64,000 nt of DNA from Planococcus antarcticus DSM 14505 (GTDB lineage: Bacteria > Bacillota > Bacilli > Bacillales_A > Planococcaceae). The translations under genes and the position numbers were made by a program. How positions within the stretch are numbered: position 1 is the first letter of the stretch; the number at the start of each line of letters is the position of its first letter. This document shows, one piece after another, positions 47,112 through 57,107 of this stretch. Below the pieces are notes generated by a model. It did not search any database, was not told the DNA's origin, and saw nothing but the letters and a program-made list of their open reading frames with translations. The stretch covers positions 2,298,501-2,362,500 of the forward strand of contig NZ_CP016534.2 in the NCBI RefSeq assembly GCF_001687565.2, read 5' to 3'.

Positions 47112-49229
47112 TTATTCTTGTTGTTGTTTTTCAGCTACTTCTTTTTGTTCTTTCAAAACAATCTTACGTGATAAGTTTACACGGCCTTGACGGTCGATTT
47201 CAATTACTTTGACTTGAACGACTTGATCCATTTTCAAGACGTCTTCTACTTCTTTCGTCCGTTCTTCTTGGATTTCAGAAATATGAAGAAGACCGTCTTT
47301 GCCAGTGAACAATTCAACGAATGCGCCAAACTTCTCGATTCGCTTCACTTTGCCTTCATAATATTCGCCAACTTTTGCTTCACGCACGATGTTTTCAATC
47401 ATCGCTTTCGCTTTCGCATTCATTTCTTCGTCAACAGATGAAATGAAAATTGTCCCATTTTGTTCTGTATCAATCTTAACGCCCGTTTCATCGATGATTT
47501 TATTGATCACTTTGCCGCCAGGTCCGATAACATCACGAATCTTGTCAGGGTTGATCTTAACCATAATAATTTTCGGTGCGTATTTAGAAAGAGTCGTTCT
47601 CGGTCCAGCGATTGTCGCAAGCATTGATTCAAGAATGTGGATACGGCCGATTTGAGCTTGCGCCAATGCCTCTTCTAGGATCTCACGGGAAAGACCGTCG
47701 ATTTTAATGTCCATTTGAAGAGCGGTAATGCCTTTAGCTGTACCAGCTACTTTAAAGTCCATATCACCAAGGTAATCTTCCATTCCTTGAATATCCGATA
47801 ACACTGTATAGTTTTCGCCTTTTTTAACAAGACCCATTGCAATACCTGCTACCGGAGCGGATAAAGGAACACCGGCGTCCATCATCGCAAGCGTCGACGC
47901 ACAAATACTTGCTTGTGAAGTTGAACCGTTCGATTCTAGTACTTCTGCAACTAAACGGATTGTGTAAGGGAAGTCTTTTTCGTTTGGAATAACAGCTTCT
48001 AGTGCACGTTCTCCGAGTGCTCCGTGACCGATTTCACGGCGTCCAGGTCCACGAAGGAATCCAGTTTCACCCACTGAGAACAATGGGAAGTTGTAATGGT
48101 GCATAAAACGTTTTGTATCTTCAATGCCAAGGCCGTCAATAATTTGAACATCACCTAATGCACCAAGTGTACAAATACTCATCGCTTGCGTTTGACCACG
48201 AGTAAACAGTCCAGAACCGTGTGTGCGGTTAAGAACGCCGACTTCAGAAGACAATGGACGGATTTCAGAAGGTCCACGGCCATCCGGACGGATTTTTTCG
48301 TCCGTAATTAGACGGCGTACTTCTTCTTTGACCATTTTTTCAAGAATCTGGCCCGCTTGTTTTTTAACTGCGTCCTCTGATTCTTCGTATGCAGCCATAG
48401 CACGTGCTTTAACTTCGTCAATGGCTTCATTGCGTGCTTGTTTTTCGTTGATTTGAACAGCAGTATTCAAGTCAGCTTCTACAGCTTCTTTAATAGAAGA
48501 CGTCAATTCTGCATCTAATTCATACAGTTTGATATCTGTTTTTTCTTTACCAACTTCTGCAGCAATCTGTTCTTGGAAAGCGATCAATTTCTTGATTTCT
48601 TCGTGACCGAACATAATAGCTTCTAAAATGATTTCTTCAGAAACTTCTTTCGCTCCTGCTTCGACCATGTTGATGGCATCTTTTGTTCCCGCTACGATCA
48701 AGTTGATTGAGCTTTGTTCAAGCTGTGCATTTGTTGGGTTGATGATATACTGTCCGTCGATTAAACCGACAATTACTCCAGCAATCGGTCCGCCGAAAGG
48801 GATATCCGAAATCATTAAGGCTAATGAAGAACCAAACATTGCGGCCATCTCTGATGGGCAATCCTGATCCACGGACATAACCATTGAAATAACTTGAACT
48901 TCATTACGGAAACCATCCGGGAATAGGGGACGGATTGGACGGTCGATCAAACGGCTTGTTAACGTCGCTTTTTCAGATGGACGTCCTTCACGTTTGATAA
49001 AACCGCCTGGAATTTTACCGACAGCGTATAGACGTTCTTCGTAGTTGACAGTCAATGGGAAGAAATCTAAAGGTTTCGGAGTTTTTGATGCGGTTGCAGT
49101 AGATAGAACTGCTGTATCACCATAACGGATCAATGCTGCTCCGTTTGCTTGCTTTGCCAATTGACCGACCTCAACTTGCAATTCGCGGCCTGCCCAATCA
49201 AGTGTGTAGACTTTTTTTGTTTGCTCCAT
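47112..49229 (-). CDS. pnp: polynucleotide phosphorylase
   Basis: 705 residues from ATG 49229 ([12 protein letters not shown]) with RBS AGAGGAG; the open frame to 49280 is not coding. Two RNase PH domains ([29 protein letters not shown]) surround a helical linker, followed by a KH domain ([13 protein letters not shown]) and an S1 domain ([15 protein letters not shown]). It degrades RNA from the 3' end with phosphate. It follows rpsO in the conserved rpsO-pnp pair. Confidence 0.98.
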   Translation of the reverse strand: MEQTKKVYTLDWAGRELQVEVGQLAKQANGAALIRYGDTAVLSTATASKTPKPLDFFPLTVNYEERLYAVGKIPGGFIKREGRPSEKATLTSRLIDRPIRPLFPDGFRNEVQVISMVMSVDQDCPSEMAAMFGSSLALMISDIPFGGPIAGVIVGLIDGQYIINPTNAQLEQSSINLIVAGTKDAINMVEAGAKEVSEEIILEAIMFGHEEIKKLIAFQEQIAAEVGKEKTDIKLYELDAELTSSIKEAVEADLNTAVQINEKQARNEAIDEVKARAMAAYEESEDAVKKQAGQILEKMVKEEVRRLITDEKIRPDGRGPSEIRPLSSEVGVLNRTHGSGLFTRGQTQAMSICTLGALGDVQIIDGLGIEDTKRFMHHYNFPLFSVGETGFLRGPGRREIGHGALGERALEAVIPNEKDFPYTIRLVAEVLESNGSTSQASICASTLAMMDAGVPLSAPVAGIAMGLVKKGENYTVLSDIQGMEDYLGDMDFKVAGTAKGITALQMDIKIDGLSREILEEALAQAQIGRIHILESMLATIAGPRTTLSKYAPKIIMVKINPDKIRDVIGPGGKVINKIIDETGVKIDTEQNGTIFISSVDEEMNAKAKAMIENIVREAKVGEYYEGKVKRIEKFGAFVELFTGKDGLLHISEIQEERTKEVEDVLKMDQVVQVKVIEIDRQGRVNLSRKIVLKEQKEVAEKQQQE

Positions 49230-49343
49230 ACTATCGAGCTCCTCTCTCTTACCCTGTTTCTTTTTACTATATGTATCCATTAGTAGTGTATCAAAAAAGC
49301 ATCAAGTGTGCGATGCGGCAGATTAAAGTTTTATCCATAAAGA

Positions 49344-49367
49344 AAAAGCGGGACGAATCCCGCTTTT
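49344..49367 (-). terminator. terminator of rpsO
   Basis: AAAAGCGGGA / TCCCGCTTTT with a TTCG loop on the minus strand, about 12 bases after the rpsO stop. Confidence 0.94.
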
Positions 49368-49378
49368 ACTGTTTGCTA

Positions 49379-49648
49379 TTATCGGCGTAGGCCAAGTCTT
49401 GCAATTAACTCACGGTAGCGAGCTACTTCCGTTTCACGTAAGTATTTTAGCAAGTTACGACGGCGTCCAACCATTTTGAATAGACCACGACGTGAGTGAT
49501 GATCTTTTTTGTGAGTACGTAAGTGCTCATTCAAGTTGTTGATGTCTTCTGTAAGAATAGCGATCTGAATCTCTGCAGATCCAGTATCAGTGTCATGCAC
49601 TTTGTATTCACTAATCAATTCATTTTTGCGTTCTTGTGTGATTGCCAT
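49379..49648 (-). CDS. rpsO: 30S ribosomal protein S15
   Basis: 89 residues from ATG 49648 ([15 protein letters not shown]), RBS GGAGGTG. The four-helix S15 fold is marked by [20 protein letters not shown] in outline, [28 protein letters not shown] in outline, and the end LIARLGLRR. It binds the 16S three-way junction. The leader upstream may allow self-repression. Confidence 0.98.
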   Translation of the reverse strand: MAITQERKNELISEYKVHDTDTGSAEIQIAILTEDINNLNEHLRTHKKDHHSRRGLFKMVGRRRNLLKYLRETEVARYRELIARLGLRR

Positions 49649-49745
49649 ACTGTTTCCACCTCCTAATTTCTGATATCCCCAATTACTGAGCAAACGTTGG
49701 TGATTCGATTTGCCAAGCAACGGTTTGTACATTCAGTACTCATAA
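49649..49745 (-). promoter_or_regulatory. rpsO: probable S15 autoregulatory leader
   Basis: A conserved-looking rpsO 5' UTR has a stem at 49692-49726 (AAACCGTTG with CAACGTTT, one bulge) and a second part, GTAATTGGGGATATC, close to the RBS. Firmicutes rpsO leaders are known to bind S15; this copy is inferred from position and folding only. Confidence 0.5.
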
Positions 49746-49783
49746 ATAATAGCATAAGGCTTTTTCAAAATCAACTGCACCGT

Positions 49784-50734
49784 TTAATTTATGCCTGCAA
49801 AAAATTGCTTAGCTGTCAGCTTATCCCGCTGAATCTGTGCCTTCAACTCGTCGATACCCGAAAATTTCTGCTCATCTCGGATTCGTTCATGCCATTCGAC
49901 TTCTACCATTTCTCCGTAAATCGACTTATCAAAATCAAAAATATGAACCTCAATAACTTGTTTTTTGATATCTGGATTATTGAAGGTCGGCTTATAGCCG
50001 ATGTTGCAGACACCGTTATGGAATTGCCCCTGCACTTGGATTTTCACAGCATAGACTCCTCGGCTTGGTACGACTGCACCGAGTTCTGGCTCTACGTTGG
50101 CTGTTGGAAATCCGATTGTGCGGCCACGCTTGTCTCCATTGACGACAGTGCCTATTACTCGGAATGGACGACCCAGCAGGTAGCATACTTGTTCGACTCC
50201 GCCTTGCTTCAATAATTCTCTGATGCGGGTCGAACTGATTTTTTCATCACCGTCTTCCTGCTTATCGACGACTGTGACGCCATAATGCCCTTCACCAACT
50301 TGTTTCATCAAAGCCATATCGCCTTTGCCCTTACTGCCGAACGAAAAATCAAATCCTGCCGTTACATGGACTACATGGAGGCCTTTAACGAAAAACTTGA
50401 TAAATTCCTCTGGCGTCAGTTTCGCGAACTCGGATGTAAAGCGGACGATAAAGCAATAATCAATGCCCATTTCCTCCAAGATTTCCATCTTCTGTTGCAT
50501 CGGTGTAATATAGAAGACTTCTTCCTTGCGACCGCCAAGCACCAATGAAGGATGCGGGTCAAAGGTCATGACTGCTGACTTGACCTTTTTTTGGTGTGCC
50601 TGTTCGATTGCATCGCCTATGACACGTTGATGCCCTTTATGTACTCCGTCAAAAAAACCGAGCGCCAGCGACAAAGGACCCGTCTCATGATTAGGTTTTA
50701 CATGAATTGGATAACTTAAATGAATAATTTCCAT
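49784..50734 (-). CDS. ribF: bifunctional riboflavin kinase / FAD synthetase
   Basis: 316 residues (named ribC in B. subtilis). The N-terminal nucleotidyltransferase has LGFFDGVHKGHQ and the late SSTRIRELL. The C-terminal flavokinase has GDKRGRTIGFPTANV. It makes FMN and FAD. Start two bases after truB; RBS GAGGTG. Last gene of the rimP-nusA-infB cluster. Confidence 0.97.
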   Translation of the reverse strand: MEIIHLSYPIHVKPNHETGPLSLALGFFDGVHKGHQRVIGDAIEQAHQKKVKSAVMTFDPHPSLVLGGRKEEVFYITPMQQKMEILEEMGIDYCFIVRFTSEFAKLTPEEFIKFFVKGLHVVHVTAGFDFSFGSKGKGDMALMKQVGEGHYGVTVVDKQEDGDEKISSTRIRELLKQGGVEQVCYLLGRPFRVIGTVVNGDKRGRTIGFPTANVEPELGAVVPSRGVYAVKIQVQGQFHNGVCNIGYKPTFNNPDIKKQVIEVHIFDFDKSIYGEMVEVEWHERIRDEQKFSGIDELKAQIQRDKLTAKQFFAGIN

Positions 50735-50735
50735 A

Positions 50736-51665
50736 TTACACCTCGTCCACTGTCGGAAAACCGAACATTTTTTCAGGTTTCATCTTGTCCGCTTTTTCGG
50801 GATGATTTTTATAAAGCGCTACAGGCTGCCCCTGATGCGTCAAAACCACAAAGCCCGTTTTGTCGAGAATGGCATGCCGCGCCAACACTTGACCATTTTT
50901 CACAGCAAAAATCTGTTCCGATTCAATTTCCATGAAAGGAAACGCACTTAAGCCGTAGCTAAGCGGTTTCAAAATGTCACCAATATCTCCATTTTGAGCA
51001 AGTTCTGCCACTTCAGCAAGTGTTACACAATCTTTTTTGCTGAATTTCCCAGATTCTGTTCGTGTCAATTTCGACATATGAGCAGGATAACCTAGCGCTT
51101 CACCAATTTGTACAGCTAGTGTCCGGATATATGTTCCTTTACCGCAGTGTATGCGAATATTGAACTTAATGCACTCCCCAGACCACTTCGAATCGTCATC
51201 TAGCAATTCGATCGAATCAATACGGACTGTTCGTTCTGGTCGTTCAACAGGAATCCCTTGCCGTGCATATTCGTATAATTTCTTCCCATTAACTTTGACT
51301 GCCGAATACATAGGTGGTATTTGTTTAATGTTACCAGTTAACTGAAGCAAAACTTCTACCACTTGCTCACGTGTAATCACTTTTTCCGAAATATCGGTAT
51401 CAACCGTCTCCCCTGTAGCATCTTCTGTTTCCGTCGAATAGCCGATTGCCACTTCTGCTTCGTAGGTCTTGCCTTGATCCGTGATGTACTCTGCCACTTT
51501 CGTGGTATTTCCAATACAAATTGGCAATACCCCATCCACTTCGGGATCCAGTGTTCCGGTATGCCCAACTTTTTTCGTTTGCAGGATTTTCCTCAATTTA
51601 AAGACACAATCATGAGAGGTCATCCCTTTTTCTTTCCATAATGGAAGAATTCCGTTCAGCGCCAT
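50736..51665 (-). CDS. truB: tRNA pseudouridine-55 synthase
   Basis: 309 residues from ATG 51665 (MALNGILPLWKEKG) with RBS AAAGGAG; the frame extends to 51692. Catalytic aspartate in VGHTGTLDPEVDGVLPI; also MYSAVKVNGKKLYEYAR and the PUA-like C-terminal domain. It modifies U55 in the T loop of tRNA. Confidence 0.97.
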   Translation of the reverse strand: MALNGILPLWKEKGMTSHDCVFKLRKILQTKKVGHTGTLDPEVDGVLPICIGNTTKVAEYITDQGKTYEAEVAIGYSTETEDATGETVDTDISEKVITREQVVEVLLQLTGNIKQIPPMYSAVKVNGKKLYEYARQGIPVERPERTVRIDSIELLDDDSKWSGECIKFNIRIHCGKGTYIRTLAVQIGEALGYPAHMSKLTRTESGKFSKKDCVTLAEVAELAQNGDIGDILKPLSYGLSAFPFMEIESEQIFAVKNGQVLARHAILDKTGFVVLTHQGQPVALYKNHPEKADKMKPEKMFGFPTVDEV

Positions 51666-51690
51666 TTTGCTTAGCTCCTTTGCTTGATGC

Positions 51691-51727
51691 AAAAAAAGCC
51701 TGCTATCTAAAATAGACAGCAGGCTTT
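51691..51727 (-). terminator. terminator between rbfA and truB
   Basis: AAAGCCTGCT / AGCAGGCTTT with seven T residues on the minus strand. It may make truB-ribF partly separate. Confidence 0.9.
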
Positions 51728-51731
51728 GATT

Positions 51732-52082
51732 TCAGTCTTCTTTTGGTTCTTGAATGCCACGCAATAAAGTATCAATCCGATTGCCGTATGCAACCGATGA
51801 ATCGATTTCAAAAGACAATTCAGGAGTTTTACGGAGACGGATCCGCTGCCCGATTTCAGAACGGATAAATCCTTTTGACTTCGTCAACCCAAGCAATGTC
51901 TGTTCTTTTGCATGGTCTTCGCCTAATACGCTGATATATACAGTTGCCTGCTGGAGATCCCCTGTAACTTCAACATCCGTTACAGTGACAAATCCGATAC
52001 GTGGATCTTTCAGTTTTCGACTGATGATATCACTAAGCTCTTTTTTCATTTGCTCAGCTACACGATTCGCGCGCATTGTCAT
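51732..52082 (-). CDS. rbfA: ribosome-binding factor A
   Basis: 116 residues. KH-like fold with [24 protein letters not shown] in outline, and [24 protein letters not shown] in outline. It aids late 30S maturation. RBS GAGGTGG precedes ATG 52082; ylxP ends 18 bp upstream. Confidence 0.97.
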   Translation of the reverse strand: MTMRANRVAEQMKKELSDIISRKLKDPRIGFVTVTDVEVTGDLQQATVYISVLGEDHAKEQTLLGLTKSKGFIRSEIGQRIRLRKTPELSFEIDSSVAYGNRIDTLLRGIQEPKED

Positions 52083-52100
52083 TGATAGTCCACCTCGTTC

Positions 52101-52379
52101 TTACAAATATTCTTTTTCAAACTCCAAGCATTCCCATGCAGGATTACTTTCCAAATAGTAGAGAACCTGTGCCATTTCCTTGTCTGCCACTTCTTTCGAT
52201 GAAGAGACAAGAACAAAAGCAATACGGGTTCGCTGCCAAACATTCTGGTGATCAATCTCTGCTGCAGAAACGTTGAATTTTTGCCTACTACGGGTCAGCA
52301 TGCTTTTAACCACTGCCCGTTTATCTTTTAACGAATGTGCCGTTGGAATGAAAAATTCACATTCCATGTAAAGGATCAT
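52101..52379 (-). CDS. ylxP: YlxP (DUF503) protein
   Basis: 92 residues. DUF503 ferredoxin-like fold: [19 protein letters not shown] near the start, then [13 protein letters not shown]. It is conserved between infB and rbfA and its role is thought to relate to ribosome assembly. Overlaps infB by 4 bp. Confidence 0.93.
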   Translation of the reverse strand: MILYMECEFFIPTAHSLKDKRAVVKSMLTRSRQKFNVSAAEIDHQNVWQRTRIAFVLVSSSKEVADKEMAQVLYYLESNPAWECLEFEKEYL

Positions 52380-54727
52380 TTGCGTTCGATTTCTTCCATA
52401 ACGTACGCTTCGATGATATCTAACTCTTTAACGTCATTGAAATTTTTAATGGTAATCCCGCATTCATAGCCTTTTGCCACTTCTTTAGCATCGTCTTTAA
52501 AGCGTTTCAACGTGTCAATTTCACCTTCAAATACGACGATACCTTCACGAATCACGCGGACGCCACTATCTCTCGTAATTTTGCCTTCTGTTACATAGCT
52601 TCCGGCAATGGTACCTACTTTAGAAACTTTGAATGTGCTACGGATTTCAGCTTGTCCAATGATTTTTTCTTCAAATTCTGGATCAAGCAATCCTTTCATA
52701 GCAAATTCAATTTCTTCAATCACTTTATAAATAATACGGTGTAGACGGATATCCACGCCTTCTGCATCAGCTGTACGTTTCGCGTTAGCATCAGGACGAA
52801 CGTTAAAGCCGATGACGATGGCATTTGATGCAGCTGCTAATGAAATATCGGATTCCGTGATAGCACCAGCGCCTGTATGAATGATTTTGACATTGACGCC
52901 TTCTACATCGATTTTCAGAAGAGACGCAGCCATTGCTTCGACTGCTCCTTGAACATCAGCTTTAACAATCAAGTTCAATTCTTTCATTTCACCTTGCTTT
53001 AATTGATCAAACAAGTTATCAAGCGTTACACGTGTTTTTTCAGAACGTTGAACTTGAAGAGCTGAAGTTGCACGCGTTTCTCCAACTTGACGAGCCGTTT
53101 TTTCATCTTCAAAGACAACAAAACGGTCTCCTGCTTGCGGTACATCATTTAAACCAGTAATTTCAACTGGTGTTGATGGACCTGCTTCTTTTGCCCGACG
53201 GCCAACATCAGATACCATGGCCCGAACACGGCCAAATGTATTCCCGACAACAATCGGATCTCCAACTTTCAGTGTTCCATCTTGCACAAGAAGTGTCGCA
53301 ACTGAACCACGGCCTTTATCAAGCTCTGCTTCAATAACTGTTCCAATTGCACGGCGTGCAGGATTGGCTTTTAATTCGCCAACCTCTGATACTAGGAGGA
53401 TCATCTCAAGTAATGAATCGATGCCTTCTCCTTTTAATGCAGAAATCGGTACGAAAATCGTATCGCCGCCCCAAGCTTCAGGAACTAATCCATGATCAGT
53501 TAATTCCTGCATCACACGGTCAGGATTTGCACTTGGCTTATCCATTTTGTTAACTGCGATAATAATTGGAACTTCTGCTGCTTTAGCATGGTTAATTGCT
53601 TCGACTGTTTGTGGCATAACACCGTCATCAGCTGCTACAACAATAATCGCAAGATCTGTCACTTTTGCTCCACGTGCACGCATCGTTGTAAAGGCAGCGT
53701 GTCCAGGAGTATCAAGGAATGTGATTTTCTTGCCGTTATCGACAACTTGATAAGCACCTATATGCTGCGTGATGCCGCCTGCTTCTCCAGCCGTCACTTT
53801 CGTGTGGCGGATTGAATCAAGTAAAGTCGTTTTACCATGATCAACATGTCCCATGATGGTCACAACTGGCGGACGTTCTTCGTTGAGGCTTTCGTCTTCT
53901 GGTTCAAAGTAAACTTCAAGATCAGTTTTATCCACCAAGATCTCCTCTTCTACTTCAACCTCATACTCAGCACAAATCAATTCAATGGCATCTTTATCCA
54001 GCTCTTGGTTAATGGTAGCCATTACACCAAGCATAAATAATTTTTTGATAATTTCAGACGGCTCGCGTCCCAATTTTTTTGCTAGCTCTGCTACTGTCAA
54101 AGACTCACTGAAAGTAATTTTAGCCGGCAATTCTTTTTCTCTTTTAGGCATAGGTGGCAACGGATTTACCGGTTGCTGCTGTTTGCCTTTACGATTACGG
54201 TTTTGGAAGCCATTGCGGTTTCCGCCACCAGGACGTCCTGATGAACGTTGGCCTGGACCAGCCGTAGGTTTGGCTGCTTTTGGCGTAAAGTTCGATCCTG
54301 TTTTGGCTGGTGCTGTTGGTCTTTGGCCATTCCCCTGTGAACGGGATTGACCTTGACTAGGAGCTACTGCCGGACGGGATTGACTTTGTCCTGATGGACG
54401 AGATTGTCCACCTTGCGACGGGCGAGATTGTCCGCCTTGGCTTGATGGACGCGATTGCCCTTGCGTTGGACGCGATTGACTTCCTGGTCCTGATGGACGA
54501 GACTGTGCTTGCGCCGGACGGGATTGGCTTGATGGACGGGATGGCGCTTGTGGGCGCTGTCCAGCTGAAGTATTTTTGTAGATACTATCTAATTTCGTAA
54601 CATCAGCATCTTCTAATGTAGCCATATGGTTTGGTACTTTAACATTAAGCTTTGACAATTCATTGATGATTTCTTTACTTGGCTTGTCTACCTTTTTAGC
54701 GTATTCATGTACTCGAATTTTGGTCAT
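52376..54727 (-). CDS. infB: translation initiation factor IF-2
   Basis: 783 residues. N-terminal IF2_N helix domain; a low-complexity linker (about 55-150) with eight SRP triplets; a second IF2_N; then the GTPase domain with G1 [10 protein letters not shown]3 DTPGHAAF, G4 NKMDKPSA, followed by the C1 and C2 domains that bind fMet-tRNA. It overlaps ylxQ and ylxP, so translation is coupled through the cluster. Confidence 0.98.
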   Translation of the reverse strand: MTKIRVHEYAKKVDKPSKEIINELSKLNVKVPNHMATLEDADVTKLDSIYKNTSAGQRPQAPSRPSSQSRPAQAQSRPSGPGSQSRPTQGQSRPSSQGGQSRPSQGGQSRPSGQSQSRPAVAPSQGQSRSQGNGQRPTAPAKTGSNFTPKAAKPTAGPGQRSSGRPGGGNRNGFQNRNRKGKQQQPVNPLPPMPKREKELPAKITFSESLTVAELAKKLGREPSEIIKKLFMLGVMATINQELDKDAIELICAEYEVEVEEEILVDKTDLEVYFEPEDESLNEERPPVVTIMGHVDHGKTTLLDSIRHTKVTAGEAGGITQHIGAYQVVDNGKKITFLDTPGHAAFTTMRARGAKVTDLAIIVVAADDGVMPQTVEAINHAKAAEVPIIIAVNKMDKPSANPDRVMQELTDHGLVPEAWGGDTIFVPISALKGEGIDSLLEMILLVSEVGELKANPARRAIGTVIEAELDKGRGSVATLLVQDGTLKVGDPIVVGNTFGRVRAMVSDVGRRAKEAGPSTPVEITGLNDVPQAGDRFVVFEDEKTARQVGETRATSALQVQRSEKTRVTLDNLFDQLKQGEMKELNLIVKADVQGAVEAMAASLLKIDVEGVNVKIIHTGAGAITESDISLAAASNAIVIGFNVRPDANAKRTADAEGVDIRLHRIIYKVIEEIEFAMKGLLDPEFEEKIIGQAEIRSTFKVSKVGTIAGSYVTEGKITRDSGVRVIREGIVVFEGEIDTLKRFKDDAKEVAKGYECGITIKNFNDVKELDIIEAYVMEEIERK

Positions 54728-55049
54728 CTGCTCGCCCCCGATTAATTTCTTCGAATAAGCTGGTTATTTTTTTTGCAAAACCTTTATCGGTAATTGCAAT
54801 CACTACCCGCTCTTCTTTTCCTATCGCATGTCCCAATTCGAAACGGGATCCAAAAACACGGAGTTCTACTCCGTTCGATTTGCATTTATCATGCAATTTC
54901 TTGCTTGTATTGTCTGAAGCGTCTTCAGAAATTATTACTAATTTCGCTTTACCTTTTCGAACTTCGCTCACGGTCATTTCTTCTCCGGAAATGGTCATTC
55001 TTGCTCGTGTAGCCAATCCCAGTAATTGAAGAATTTTTTGTTTGGTCAT
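54705..55049 (-). CDS. ylxQ: YlxQ, L7Ae-family ribosomal protein
   Basis: 114 residues. L7Ae/L30e fold: [48 protein letters not shown]. Members bind kink-turns in RNA. The gene overlaps ylxR by 1 bp and infB by 23 bp. Confidence 0.94.
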   Translation of the reverse strand: MTKQKILQLLGLATRARMTISGEEMTVSEVRKGKAKLVIISEDASDNTSKKLHDKCKSNGVELRVFGSRFELGHAIGKEERVVIAITDKGFAKKITSLFEEINRGRADDQNSST

Positions 55050-55327
55050 TATTTCAACTGCTCTCTGAGAACGACGCGAATTAACTCATCATATATTTCG
55101 TCTGGCACCTTTACTTCTAATTGCTTATCCAGCACGTTCTTTTTGCGGGCAGTCGCGATGGCATCTTCCGATTTCGAAAGATATGCGCCGCGTCCTGACT
55201 TTTTGCCTGTCAAATCGACGGATACTTCGCCTTCTTTTGAGCGGACAATGCGGATCATTTCTTTTTTAGGATGCATCTCGCCTGTAGCTACACACTTCCG
55301 TAATGGAATTTTCTTTTGCAGAGCCAA
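55049..55327 (-). CDS. rnpM: YlxR / RnpM, RNase P modulator
   Basis: 92 residues. DUF448 domain: PLRKCVATGEMHPKKEMIRIV, the loop GRGAYLSK, and a helical C-terminus. In B. subtilis YlxR binds the RNase P RNA. It sits between nusA and ylxQ in the conserved cluster. Confidence 0.94.
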   Translation of the reverse strand: MALQKKIPLRKCVATGEMHPKKEMIRIVRSKEGEVSVDLTGKKSGRGAYLSKSEDAIATARKKNVLDKQLEVKVPDEIYDELIRVVLREQLK

Positions 55328-55347
55328 CGGACATCACCTTTTCTACA

Positions 55348-56475
55348 TTATTCTTTTTCTTCGTAAAAATCAAAGTCGTCCAGTTCTTCACCGGATTCCA
55401 CTAATTCAATATCAGCGTTCGGATTTGGATAGATTCCAAGTTCACGTGCATCTGTCTCGCTTTTGATGTCAATTTTCCAGCCAGTTAATTTCGCTGCCAA
55501 ACGGGCATTTTGTCCACGTTTACCAATCGCAAGAGATAATTGATAATCTGGAACGACAACCGTCGTCGATTTCGCTTCTTCATTCACTTGGACATCCAGC
55601 ACTTTAGATGGGCTAAGCGCGTTTGCTACAAAAACAACTGGTTCTTCGGACCATTCTACGATATCAATTTTTTCTCCACTCAACTCATTAACGATTGTCT
55701 GAACACGGCCGCCTTTAGATCCAACACATGACCCGACTGGATCAATGTCATCGTGGTGGGCAAAAACAGAAATTTTTGAACGGTCTCCCGCTTCACGCGC
55801 AATAGACTTAATTTCAACAATGCCATCATAAATTTCAGGCACTTCGTTTTCGAATAAACGACGAAGCAGTCCTGGATGAGTACGTGAAACAAAAACTTGC
55901 GGTCCACGTGTCGTGCGCTCTACTTTTGTGATATAGACTTTAATGCGGTCATGCGGCTTGTAATTTTCATTCGGCATTTGTTCTGTCTGAGGAAGCACAG
56001 CTTCAACTTTGCCTAGGCCTACATAAAGGTTTCGTGCGTCCATGCGTTCGACGATACCATTGACGATATCATCTGCGCGATCAACAAACTCTTCAAAAAT
56101 CAAGCCGCGCTCAGCTTCACGGACGCGTTGAGTAACTACTTGTTTTGCTGTTTGTGCAGCAATGCGCCCGAAATTGCGTGGCGTCACTTCTTCTTCCACG
56201 ACGTCTCCAAGCTCGTATGCCGGGTTGATCACTTTGGCGTCTTCCAAAGAAATGTGAAGGCGTTCGTCTTCGACTTCCTCCACTACATCTTTACGTGAAT
56301 AGACTAGCATCGTACCCGTGTTCAAGTTCAAATCCACACGGACGTTCTGTGCTTGGTTGAAATTTCGTTTGTATGCCGTCACCAATGCCGCTTCTATCGC
56401 TTCAATTAGGACTTCACGCGAAATCCCTTTTTGTTTCTCCAATACTTCAAAAGCATCCAATAACTCACTGCTCAT
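55348..56475 (-). CDS. nusA: transcription factor NusA
   Basis: 375 residues from ATG 56475 ([14 protein letters not shown]) with GGGAGTG upstream; the frame extends to 56499. N-terminal RNA-polymerase-binding domain, S1 domain (about 135-200, [16 protein letters not shown]), and two KH domains ([31 protein letters not shown]). An acidic tail ends the protein. It modulates pausing and termination. Confidence 0.97.
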   Translation of the reverse strand: MSSELLDAFEVLEKQKGISREVLIEAIEAALVTAYKRNFNQAQNVRVDLNLNTGTMLVYSRKDVVEEVEDERLHISLEDAKVINPAYELGDVVEEEVTPRNFGRIAAQTAKQVVTQRVREAERGLIFEEFVDRADDIVNGIVERMDARNLYVGLGKVEAVLPQTEQMPNENYKPHDRIKVYITKVERTTRGPQVFVSRTHPGLLRRLFENEVPEIYDGIVEIKSIAREAGDRSKISVFAHHDDIDPVGSCVGSKGGRVQTIVNELSGEKIDIVEWSEEPVVFVANALSPSKVLDVQVNEEAKSTTVVVPDYQLSLAIGKRGQNARLAAKLTGWKIDIKSETDARELGIYPNPNADIELVESGEELDDFDFYEEKE

Positions 56476-56495
56476 TTTATTCACTCCCAGGTTCT

Positions 56496-56981
56496 TCAAT
56501 CAGGTTTAACAGAAAAATCAATGGCCAAACGGATAACTGCAATTTTTTCTTTTGCAATGTTAATTATTTTTCTCCGTGTTTTGATTTTGATTTCAATTTC
56601 TACTTGTTCATCGTCATAGGACTTTAAATAACCTTCAAACTCTTTTGCATCTTCAACCGGCTCATAGGTCTTGACGTAAATAAATTTACCGATAGCCTTT
56701 TCGAAATCTTTCTCCTTTTTCAAAGGACGCTCTGCTCCCGGTGACGAAACCTCCAGGAAATAGTTTTGCTCAATCGGATCTAGCTGATCCAATATTTCAC
56801 TTAACTTTTCACTGACTAATGCACATTGATCAATATCAATGGGTGCTTCTGGATTGTCCACATATACCCGTAAAAACCAGTTGCGGCCCTCTTTCAAGAA
56901 TTCCACATCTACGAGTTCCAGTGCCAATTCACTGGTAATGGGTTGTACGATTTGTTCGATTTGTTCTGTAATTTTGCTCAT
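56496..56981 (-). CDS. rimP: ribosome maturation factor RimP
   Basis: 161 residues. DUF150: LELVDVEFLKEGRNWFLRVYVD, CALVSEKLSEILD, LEVSSPGAERPLKKEKDFE, and a C-terminal Sm-like domain. First gene of the rimP-nusA-rnpM-ylxQ-infB-ylxP-rbfA-truB-ribF cluster. It assists 30S assembly. Confidence 0.96.
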   Translation of the reverse strand: MSKITEQIEQIVQPITSELALELVDVEFLKEGRNWFLRVYVDNPEAPIDIDQCALVSEKLSEILDQLDPIEQNYFLEVSSPGAERPLKKEKDFEKAIGKFIYVKTYEPVEDAKEFEGYLKSYDDEQVEIEIKIKTRRKIINIAKEKIAVIRLAIDFSVKPD

Positions 56982-57017
56982 ACATGCCTCCCGCCAATTT
57001 TATGCCATAACAAACAG

Positions 57018-57043
57018 AAAAGAGCGGGAGAACCCACTCTTCT
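57018..57043 (-). terminator. terminator of polC
   Basis: AAGAGTGGG / CCCGCTCTT on the minus strand, followed by a short TT-rich tail, between polC and rimP. Confidence 0.78.
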
Positions 57044-57107
57044 GCGACAGAGCTATTCAGTAAATGTTACTACAATAATACCATAAATCGCGCCGTGGTG
57101 CAACCTA

